A DNA stretch of 5,740 nt from JBJXHB01 sp046160725 (GTDB taxonomy: Bacteria; Pseudomonadota; Gammaproteobacteria; Burkholderiales; Burkholderiaceae_C), in the NCBI GenBank assembly GCA_046160725.1, contig JBJXHB010000439.1, positions 1 through 5,740 on the forward strand, given 5' to 3'. Positions 1 through 4,577 of the stretch are shown piece by piece. The notes below the pieces were generated by a model. The model had not been told where the DNA came from. It made no database searches and was given only the letters and a program-made list of their open reading frames with translations. A program made the translations under genes and the position numbers. Each line of letters starts with the position of its first letter. Position 1 is the first letter of the stretch.

Positions 1-697
1 CCGGCAGCAGGGCTGACCGCACGCGCCCGCTGACGGCGATGGGCCGCACGCGCCCGGACTGGATGTGCGGCATCACCGCCAGCACGCTGCCCTGGGCGGC
101 GGTGATCTGGCCGCTGGCCAGGTCCAGCCACATCGGCGCTTCGCCCTTGTAGGGCACCGGCTCCACCTGGCCGCCCAGGCGGGATGTCATCTGTTGGGCC
201 AGCATGTGCGGGTAGGAGCCGGGTGCATAGTTGCCCAGCGTGATGCGCTGCTTGCGCGACATCTCCAGCAGGTCGCGGAAGTTGCGCACCGGTGAATCGG
301 CCTTGACGGCCATCGGCAGCGGGCCGGAGTCGAAACCCGCGACGTAGACGAAATCCTTGTCCGGGTTGTAGGGCATCTTCTTGAACAGCACCTGGTTCTG
401 GTTCATGGTGCCGGTGATGGTGAACCAGAAGGTATGGCCGTCCGGCGCCGCCTTGGCCACCTCGGCGCCGGCCAGCATGCCAGCCGCTCCTGCGCGGTTT
501 TCCACCACCACCGGCTGGCCCAGCTTGCTGCCGATGAACTCGCCGTAGGCGCGCGCGAGTCCATCGGTCAGCCCGCCGGCCGGGTAGCCGACGACGATGC
601 GGATCGGCTTGTTCGGCCAGGTCGCCTGGGCCGGCGCGGCAGACGGCGCCAGGGCGCCCGCGCCCAGGGCCTGCAACAGATGACGGCGATTCAGCAT
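1..697 (-). CDS. Bug-family (TctC-like) periplasmic solute-binding receptor, C-terminus off the left edge
   Basis: This is the extracytoplasmic receptor of a tripartite tricarboxylate transporter-type system, or an orphan Bug receptor. Such proteins bind small, often carboxylated ligands in the periplasm. The first 232 residues are visible; family members usually have about 320-330, so roughly a quarter is missing. The start at 697 is supported by GGAG five bases upstream. Residues 1-25 form a signal peptide with a twin-arginine pair (NRRHLL, 3-8), an Ala/Leu core and an AQA site before Thr26. Family motifs follow in order: WPNKPIRIVV (27-36), PAGG (39-42), VVVENRAGAAG (63-73), APDGHT (84-89) and PYKGEAP near 192-198, followed by a DLASGQI segment. 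It is divergent from the dehydrogenase/monooxygenase cluster. No TctA or TctB membrane gene is in the window, and Bug genes are often orphans. The ligand is unknown. The twin-arginine pair hints at Tat export but is not a full consensus. Confidence 0.94.
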   Translation of the reverse strand, partial: MLNRRHLLQALGAGALAPSAAPAQATWPNKPIRIVVGYPAGGLTDGLARAYGEFIGSKLGQPVVVENRAGAAGMLAGAEVAKAAPDGHTFWFTITGTMNQNQVLFKKMPYNPDKDFVYVAGFDSGPLPMAVKADSPVRNFRDLLEMSRKQRITLGNYAPGSYPHMLAQQMTSRLGGQVEPVPYKGEAPMWLDLASGQITAAQGSVLAVMPHIQSGRVRPIAVSGRVRSALLP

Positions 698-724
698 GCG
701 ATCTCCACGGCCACGCGGGATGAC

Positions 725-738
725 GCGGCAGGTGCCGC
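725..738. promoter_or_regulatory. 14-bp palindrome upstream of the Bug receptor gene
   Basis: The sequence GCGGCA-GG-TGCCGC is a perfect inverted repeat with 6-bp arms and a 2-bp centre. It lies 28 bases upstream of the receptor start codon, in the gap between divergent genes. Compact dyads in this position are often operators for LacI-, GntR- or TetR-type repressors, but no regulator is encoded nearby and high GC makes chance dyads common. The role is inferred from position only. Confidence 0.3.
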
Positions 739-740
739 AT

Positions 741-771
741 CCTAGGCAGGCGGCCCTGCGGCGGGCCTAGG
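741..771. promoter_or_regulatory. Spaced inverted repeat CCTAGGC-N17-GCCTAGG between divergent genes
   Basis: Two 7-bp arms, CCTAGGC (741-747) and GCCTAGG (765-771), are exact reverse complements separated by 17 bases. Each contains the self-complementary hexamer CCTAGG, so the two hexamers are also a direct repeat 25 bp apart. CTAG is generally scarce in bacterial genomes, so two copies this close in a GC-rich gap are notable. A paired operator serving the divergent promoters is a reasonable guess, not a demonstrated function. Confidence 0.35.
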
Positions 772-815
772 GCCTTCCCTGCGGTTGGCGGCAGGCGGTA
801 CGCGGCACGGCGGCA

Positions 816-836
816 CCGCAACGCCGCCGCAACGCC
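816..836. repeat. Two tandem copies of CCGCAACGCC at 11-bp spacing
   Basis: CCGCAACGCC occurs at 816-825 and again at 827-836, so the copies sit about one helical turn apart on the same DNA face. They end 18 bases before the start of the small gene at 855. The spacing would suit a regulator binding direct repeats, or this may simply be a short slippage duplication. Confidence 0.35.
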
Positions 837-854
837 ACCGGGGCAGGATGCAGC

Positions 855-1127
855 ATGGCCGAAAAGCACCCGATGGGTTCCCCGCCCCAGCCCGGCCCGC
901 CGGGCCCCGCCTCGTCGCCGACCGCCCGCGCCGGCCCCCGCGGCACGGCGCCACGGGTCATGCTGCTGAGCGTCTGGACGGGCGACGATGCGGCCTGGCG
1001 CGCGCGGCTGGTGCTGCCGGACGCGCGCGCCCATGAGTTCGCGAGCCCGTTCGAGCTGGCGCGCTTCCTCGCCCAGCCGCCCATGCCCCCCGCCGCGCCG
1101 GGCGCCGCGTCCCCCGGGCTGAGATAG
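855..1127 (+). CDS. Probable small protein of unknown function, 90 aa
   Basis: I cannot assign a function. Residues 1-34 are low-complexity Pro/Ala/Gly. Residues 36-73 look like a small folded module: a beta-like stretch (MLLSVW, 36-41), a tryptophan motif (AAWRARLVLPD, 46-56) and then EFASPFELARFLA (61-73). The W...V.D...F.S...L..FL layout resembles short conserved hypothetical proteins I recall from Burkholderiales, but this was not checked by search. The tail is again Pro/Ala-rich. AGGA at 845-848, six bases before the ATG, supports the start at 855. Met36 (position 960) is an alternative start that would give only the module, but it has a weaker upstream signal. There is no signal peptide or membrane helix. 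It lies 112 bases upstream of the dehydrogenase on the same strand and could be its first operon gene or a separate unit. Coding status is moderately likely. Confidence 0.5.
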   Translation: MAEKHPMGSPPQPGPPGPASSPTARAGPRGTAPRVMLLSVWTGDDAAWRARLVLPDARAHEFASPFELARFLAQPPMPPAAPGAASPGLR

Positions 1128-1145
1128 CGGGCGCGGCCCGGGCGG

Positions 1146-1151
1146 TATAAA
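1146..1151 (+). promoter_or_regulatory. Possible -10 element (TATAAA) upstream of the dehydrogenase
   Basis: TATAAA is the only AT-rich hexamer in a very GC-rich stretch between the small gene and the dehydrogenase, and it matches the sigma-70 -10 consensus at five of six positions. No acceptable -35 hexamer lies 16-18 bases upstream; CTGAGA at 1119-1124 is too far away. If it is used, the transcript would carry a leader of roughly 80 bases including the hairpins at 1173-1201. Low confidence. Confidence 0.25.
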
Positions 1152-1172
1152 CGCCGCCACCTGCCGGCCGGG

Positions 1173-1201
1173 GGCGGGCCACCCGCCGCAACCGTGGCGG
1201 G
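1173..1201 (+). promoter_or_regulatory. Leader with two mutually exclusive hairpins before the dehydrogenase
   Basis: GGCGGG at 1173-1178 can pair with CCCGCC at 1182-1187 around a 3-base loop. The same CCCGCC can instead pair with GGCGGG at 1196-1201. The second hairpin extends through a G-U and a C-G pair to a loop of AACC, about 8 bp in all. The shared middle arm means only one can form at a time, as in attenuator-type leaders. It ends 38 bases before the start codon. No T-run follows, and such complementarity arises easily at this GC content. Confidence 0.25.
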
Positions 1202-1223
1202 CCTTGCGCCCCGCGGCCCGCCT

Positions 1224-1230
1224 GGAGGAG
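1224..1230 (+). promoter_or_regulatory. Strong Shine-Dalgarno GGAGGAG fixing the dehydrogenase start
   Basis: GGAGGAG lies nine bases before the ATG at 1240. The only longer in-frame alternative nearby is a TTG at 1204, which would place this site inside the coding region and add twelve residues (ending LEECLD) ahead of the SDR fold. The ATG at 1240 is therefore preferred. Confidence 0.8.
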
Positions 1231-1239
1231 TGCCTGGAC

Positions 1240-2007
1240 ATGCCCGCTGCATTGAACCGCCTGGCCGGCAAGGTGGCCATCGTCACCGGCGCGGCCTCGG
1301 GCATCGGCCTGGCCACGGCCCGCCTGTTTGCCGACGAGGGTGCCCGGGTGCTGGCCGTGGACCGGCCGGGCAGCGCCATCGCGACCGTCCATGCCGGCGT
1401 CGAGCGCATCGTCGCGCTGGCGCAGGACGTCAGCACGCCCGAGGCGCCCGAGGCCATCGTCGCGGCCGCGCTGCAGGCCGGTGGCGCACTGGACATCCTG
1501 TTCAACAACGCCGGCGTGTCGGCCAACGCTTTGGGCGAGCTCACCACCGACGCGCAGTGGGACGACACCTTTGCCGTCAACGCCCGGGCGGTGTTCCGGC
1601 TGTGCCGCGCGGCCATCCCGGCGCTGCGCCAGCGCGCTGCAACCACCGGGCGCGCCCGCATCATCAACACCGCGTCGGTGATGGCCGAGCGCACCGACAT
1701 CGGCCTGACGGCCTACACCGCCAGCAAGCATGCGGTGGCCGGCATCAGCAAGACGCTGGCGCTGGAACTCGGCAAGTACGGCATCACCGTCAACTACCTG
1801 CTGCCCGGCGCCATCCAGACCGGCATGACGGCGGCCGGCTTTGCCGACGAGAAGATCCGTGCCGTCGGGGCGAAGAAGGCGGCGCTGCGCCGCCTGGGCC
1901 AACCCGTCGACATGGCGCGCGCCGTGCTGCTGCTGGCCAGCGACGACGCCGACTTCATCACCGGCCACGGGCTGGTGGCCGACGGCGGGCTGACGCTGCG
2001 CACCTGA
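1240..2007 (+). CDS. Classical SDR-family NAD(P)-dependent alcohol dehydrogenase/ketoreductase, 255 aa
   Basis: This is a cytosolic oxidoreductase of the classical short-chain dehydrogenase family, at the usual length of about 250 residues. It carries the cofactor motif TGAASGIG (16-23), an acidic Asp41 at the end of the second beta strand (favouring NAD(H) over NADP(H)), QDVS (62-65), NNAG (89-92), Asn114, catalytic Ser146, and Tyr159/Lys163 in YTASK. The PG motif is at 189-190, and the C-terminal FITGHGLVADGG (239-250) is typical of the family. All catalytic tetrad residues are present. The stop codon overlaps the Shine-Dalgarno of the monooxygenase that starts eight bases later, so the two genes are almost certainly co-translated. 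By context it likely oxidises a secondary alcohol to the ketone used by the monooxygenase. SDR substrates cannot be read from sequence, so this is inference. Confidence 0.96.
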   Translation: MPAALNRLAGKVAIVTGAASGIGLATARLFADEGARVLAVDRPGSAIATVHAGVERIVALAQDVSTPEAPEAIVAAALQAGGALDILFNNAGVSANALGELTTDAQWDDTFAVNARAVFRLCRAAIPALRQRAATTGRARIINTASVMAERTDIGLTAYTASKHAVAGISKTLALELGKYGITVNYLLPGAIQTGMTAAGFADEKIRAVGAKKAALRRLGQPVDMARAVLLLASDDADFITGHGLVADGGLTLRT

Positions 2008-2010
2008 GGA
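2005..2010 (+). promoter_or_regulatory. Stop/Shine-Dalgarno overlap coupling dehydrogenase and monooxygenase
   Basis: TGAGGA contains the dehydrogenase stop (TGA, 2005-2007) and GAGGA (2006-2010), which lies five bases before the monooxygenase ATG at 2016. A ribosome terminating on the first gene is positioned to reinitiate on the second. This also fixes the start of the monooxygenase. Confidence 0.8.
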
Positions 2011-2015
2011 CACCC

Positions 2016-3836
2016 ATGAGCGCAACCACCGCCACACTGCCGGACGGCGTCAGCGTCGACACCGCCGCGCTGCGCGCCCGCTACGAGGCCGAGCGCTTGC
2101 GCCGCCTGCGGCCCGAGGGCAATGCGCAGTACGTCGGCGTCGAGGGCGGCCATGCCCACCTGCTGGACGACCCGCATGCCGACCCCGGCTTCACCCGCCC
2201 GCCGGTGGTGCGCGACGTGCAGGTGCTGGTGGTCGGCGGCGGCTTCGGCGGGCTGCTGGCCGCGGCCCGGCTGCGCCGCATCGGCGTCACCGACCTGTGC
2301 ATCATCGACAAGGCGGCAGACTTCGGGGGCACCTGGTACTGGAACCGCTACCCCGGCGCCGCCTGCGACACCGAGAGCTACATCTACCTGCCCCTGCTGG
2401 AGGAGACCGGCTACATGCCGGTGTCCAAGTACGCCCGCGCGCCGGAGATCATGGCCCATGCCCAGCGCATCGGCCGCCACTTCGACCTGTACCGTGAGGC
2501 GCTGTTCCAGACGATGATCACCGGCATGCGCTGGGACGACGCCGGCGCCCACTGGCGGGTCGAGACGGACCGCGGCGACACCCTGCGCGCGAGCTTCGTG
2601 GTGCTGGCCGGCGGGCCGCTGAACCTGCCCAAGCTGCCGGGCATACCGGGCGTGGCCGACTTCAAGGGGCACCGCTTCCACACCAGCCGCTGGGACTATG
2701 CCTACACCGGCGGCGATGCTCACGGCGGGCTGGCCGGGCTGGCCGACAAGCGCGTGGGCATCATCGGCACCGGCGCCACGGCCGTGCAGTGCGTGCCGCA
2801 CCTGGGCGCGGCGGCGCGCGAGCTGTTTGTCTTCCAGCGCACGCCGAGTTCGGTCGACGTGCGCAACGACCGGCCGACCGACCCGGCCTGGGCCGCATCC
2901 CTCCAGCCGGGCTGGCAGCGCCAGCGCATGGACAACTTCACCACCGTCATCTCGGGCGGCCGCTTCGACGTCGACCTGGTGAACGACGGCTGGACCGACA
3001 TCATCGCCGGCATCTACATCAACACCCGGCGCCAGGCCGGGGCCGACGCCACCGAGGCCGACATCCTGGCCCTGATCCAGCATGCCGACGACCTGAAGAT
3101 GCAGCGGGTGCGGGCCCGGGTGGACGCCGTGGTGCACGACCCGGCCACCGCCGAGGCGCTCAAGCCCTGGTACAGCCAGTTCTGCAAGCGGCCGTGCTTC
3201 CACGACCAGTACCTGGACACCTTCAACCGGCCCAACGTGCACCTGGTGGACACGCAGGGCCAGGGCGTGGAGCGCATCACCGAGTGCGGCGTAGTGGTGG
3301 CCGGCACCGAGTACCCGCTGGACTGCCTGATCTTCAGCACCGGCTTCGAGGTCGGGACGGACTTCACCCGGCGCCTGGGCTTCGAGGTGCATGGCCGCGA
3401 CGGGCAGACGCTGACCGACAAGTGGAAGGGCGGCGCCCAGACTTTCCACGGCCTGTTCACGCGGGGCTTTCCGAACCTGTTTGTCATGACGACGCAGCAG
3501 TCCGGCCAGAGTGCCAACTTCCAGCACATGCTGGACGAGCAGTCGCAGCACATCGCCTACGTGATGGGCGAGGTGCGCCGGCGCGGCGTGGCCACGCTGG
3601 AGGCCAGCGCGCCGGCCGAGGACGCCTGGGTCCGCACCATCCTGAAGTACGCCGCGACCCGGCGCGACTACCTGGCCGCCTGCACCCCGGGCTATTACAA
3701 CAACGAGGGCAAGCCCGACGCCCGCATGGAGCGCAACTCGCAGTTCTGGCGCGGGCCCATGGCCTTCATCCGCCTGCTGGATGAGTGGCGCCGCACGGGC
3801 ACGCTGGACGGGCTGGAGCTGACGCAACGCCCTTGA
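2016..3836 (+). CDS. Type I Baeyer-Villiger monooxygenase (FAD/NADPH), 606 aa
   Basis: This flavoenzyme inserts one oxygen atom from O2 next to a ketone carbonyl, giving an ester or lactone at the expense of NADPH. The N-terminal extension (RYEAERLRRLRPEGNAQY, 22-39) and the 606-residue length fit the long-form group with large-ring or bulky-ketone enzymes such as cyclopentadecanone monooxygenase. The FAD Rossmann motif is GGGFGG (74-79), followed by GGTWYWNRYPGAACD (104-118), the second family fingerprint; Asp118 matches the conserved active-site Asp. The diagnostic FxGxxxHxxxW[PD] motif is FKGHRFHTSRWD (216-227). The NADPH Rossmann motif is GTGATA (251-256). Arg283 in SSVDVRND probably matches the active-site Arg that stabilises the peroxyflavin. 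Near 494-509, QQSGQSANFQHMLDEQ is the conserved C-terminal segment. The gene is intact, with no frameshift. It is translationally coupled to the upstream dehydrogenase. No esterase or lactonase follows in the window. Substrate unknown. Confidence 0.97.
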   Translation: MSATTATLPDGVSVDTAALRARYEAERLRRLRPEGNAQYVGVEGGHAHLLDDPHADPGFTRPPVVRDVQVLVVGGGFGGLLAAARLRRIGVTDLCIIDKAADFGGTWYWNRYPGAACDTESYIYLPLLEETGYMPVSKYARAPEIMAHAQRIGRHFDLYREALFQTMITGMRWDDAGAHWRVETDRGDTLRASFVVLAGGPLNLPKLPGIPGVADFKGHRFHTSRWDYAYTGGDAHGGLAGLADKRVGIIGTGATAVQCVPHLGAAARELFVFQRTPSSVDVRNDRPTDPAWAASLQPGWQRQRMDNFTTVISGGRFDVDLVNDGWTDIIAGIYINTRRQAGADATEADILALIQHADDLKMQRVRARVDAVVHDPATAEALKPWYSQFCKRPCFHDQYLDTFNRPNVHLVDTQGQGVERITECGVVVAGTEYPLDCLIFSTGFEVGTDFTRRLGFEVHGRDGQTLTDKWKGGAQTFHGLFTRGFPNLFVMTTQQSGQSANFQHMLDEQSQHIAYVMGEVRRRGVATLEASAPAEDAWVRTILKYAATRRDYLAACTPGYYNNEGKPDARMERNSQFWRGPMAFIRLLDEWRRTGTLDGLELTQRP

Positions 3837-3888
3837 CGGGTGGGCGCGCCGGCGGCTCGCATCCGCCGACGGGCGGGCGGCCGAGTGC

Positions 3889-3911
3889 GGCGTGCAACAG
3901 ACCGGCACGCC
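3889..3911 (+). terminator. Weak stem-loop after the monooxygenase gene
   Basis: GGCGTGC (3889-3895) and GCACGCC (3905-3911) form a perfect 7-bp stem with a 9-base loop, 52 bases after the monooxygenase stop. A smaller stem, CGGCGG/CCGCCG (3850-3855 and 3863-3868), lies closer. Neither is followed by a T-run, so efficient intrinsic termination is doubtful. They may mark a Rho-dependent end or be chance structures. Confidence 0.3.
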
Positions 3912-3923
3912 CCAGGGTGAAAC

Positions 3924-3935
3924 GATGGCGCCATC
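3924..3935. promoter_or_regulatory. Perfect 12-bp palindrome upstream of the PEP-CTERM gene
   Basis: GATGGCGCCATC is a fully self-complementary 12-mer, 93 bases before the PEP-CTERM start codon and in the likely promoter region. A homodimeric regulator could bind here, but no known consensus was recognised. I found no convincing -35/-10 pair or sigma-54 -24/-12 element in 3837-4028; TTGACT at 3983-3988 lacks a -10 partner. Confidence 0.3.
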
Positions 3936-4002
3936 AGGACCGATCCATCCGTATCCGGACCGGCCCTGACCGCGGCGAGGCCTTGACTCCAGGGCCGCGC
4001 CA

Positions 4003-4012
4003 ACCGTCCGTC
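4003..4012 (+). promoter_or_regulatory. Possible AlgR/LytTR-type half-site before the PEP-CTERM gene
   Basis: ACCGTCCGTC differs at one position from the AlgR recognition sequence as I recall it (ACCGTTCGTC, i.e. ACCGTTSGTC). It also matches eight of nine positions of the general LytTR half-site pattern. A LytTR regulator is encoded about 0.6 kb away. No clear second half-site at the usual 12-13 bp spacing was found. It lies only 16 bases before the start codon, next to the Shine-Dalgarno, so any effect there would more easily be repression than activation. Confidence 0.25.
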
Positions 4013-4028
4013 ACCAAGGAAATCCACC

Positions 4029-4532
4029 ATGAAATTCAAACTTGCGGCACTCGTCGCGGCGAGCACGCTGGCCTTCAACGCGCAGGCCGTCACCATCGAC
4101 TGGGGCAGCCATGACCCGCTTGAGACCGCGGTCGGCATGTTCAGGACCGGGGTCTTTTCGGACACGTTCCTCTTCACGCTGACGGACGGCGCGAGCCTGT
4201 TCAACACCTCCGTCTCCAACAACAACGCGCCGGTCCTGGCGCTCACCGACGGGCTGGTCCAGCTGTTCCGCGAGACCGGCCCTGTCGACACCCTCGTCGA
4301 CAGCTTCGTCTTCACCGGTTCGACGGGCGTCAGCTCGCATGCCTTCGGTGCACTGGCCGGTGGCGCCTACTACTACATGGTGTCCGGCAACGGCTCGGGA
4401 ACCCAGGGCGGCCTGTACAACCTCACGTCGATCATGACCCCGGCCGTCCCGGAGCCCCAGACCTACGCCATGCTGCTCGCCGGGCTCGGCGCGGTCGGAT
4501 TCCTGGTGCGCCGTCGCCGGCCGCAGGCCTGA
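4029..4532 (+). CDS. Exported FxDxF-type PEP-CTERM sorting domain protein, 167 aa
   Basis: This is a small secreted protein processed by the exosortase system, which cleaves at the PEP motif and is associated with exopolysaccharide or biofilm matrix. Residues 1-20 are a Sec signal peptide (MKFKLAALVA start, AQA at 18-20). Residues 43-47, FSDTF, followed by LFTLTD, match the FxDxF class of PEP-CTERM proteins. The mature region is small, rich in Thr, Ser, Gly and Asn, and has no catalytic motif. The C-terminus has PEP at 141-143, a hydrophobic helix at about 147-160 and RRRR at 161-164, then ends three residues later. AAGGAAA (4016-4022) is a good Shine-Dalgarno for the ATG at 4029. The gene stands alone; no exosortase or polysaccharide gene is in the window, as is common because one exosortase serves many scattered targets. 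The exact function of this class is not established. Confidence 0.95.
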   Translation: MKFKLAALVAASTLAFNAQAVTIDWGSHDPLETAVGMFRTGVFSDTFLFTLTDGASLFNTSVSNNNAPVLALTDGLVQLFRETGPVDTLVDSFVFTGSTGVSSHAFGALAGGAYYYMVSGNGSGTQGGLYNLTSIMTPAVPEPQTYAMLLAGLGAVGFLVRRRRPQA

Positions 4533-4539
4533 TCGACTG

Positions 4540-4568
4540 AACGCGCCCCCGCCCCACGGGGGCGCGTT
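4540..4568. terminator. Perfect 12-bp hairpin between convergent genes, likely bidirectional terminator
   Basis: The arms AACGCGCCCCCG (4540-4551) and CGGGGGCGCGTT (4557-4568) pair without mismatch around a CCCCA loop. It begins eight bases after the PEP-CTERM stop and ends ten bases before the stop of the convergent response regulator, so it can serve both transcripts. On the plus strand only the TT of the stem stands in for a U-tract, and on the minus strand TTC follows the stem-like run. The position and very stable stem make termination likely despite the missing T-run. Confidence 0.75.
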
Positions 4569-4577
4569 GCCGCGGCC

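Noticed and set aside
65..745. Plus-strand frames at 65-295 and 434-745.
   Set aside because: They lie opposite the Bug receptor, which has a signal peptide and all family motifs in the minus frame.
1194..2015. The monooxygenase frame stays open about 820 bases upstream through the dehydrogenase, looking like an 880-residue fusion.
   Set aside because: The translation before 2016 is Arg/Gly/His/Pro-rich with no domain, overlaps a clear SDR gene in another frame, and the monooxygenase has its own Shine-Dalgarno and a natural N-terminus at 2016.
958..2037. A 359-codon minus-strand frame opposite the dehydrogenase.
   Set aside because: It is antisense to a convincing SDR gene, with low-complexity Arg/Gly/Ala content and no ribosome site or domain.
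1794..3908. A 704-codon open frame antisense to the monooxygenase.
   Set aside because: High-GC coding DNA often leaves an antisense frame open. The product is Val/Ala/Gly/His-rich with no recognisable motif, while the sense strand encodes a complete family protein.
3983..3988. TTGACT as a -35 element for the PEP-CTERM gene.
   Set aside because: No -10-like hexamer occurs 16-18 bases downstream, and the spot would place the start of transcription at or past the ribosome-binding site.
3900..4028. A sigma-54 (-24/-12) promoter, considered because some PEP-CTERM genes use one.
   Set aside because: Each GG I examined (3904, 3927, 3957 and 3962) lacked a GC ten bases further on, so the core spacing rule fails.
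4011..4340. Minus-strand frames opposite the PEP-CTERM gene (4011-4340 and 3695-4315).
   Set aside because: There is no recognisable domain, and the plus frame has a signal peptide, FxDxF and PEP-CTERM motifs.
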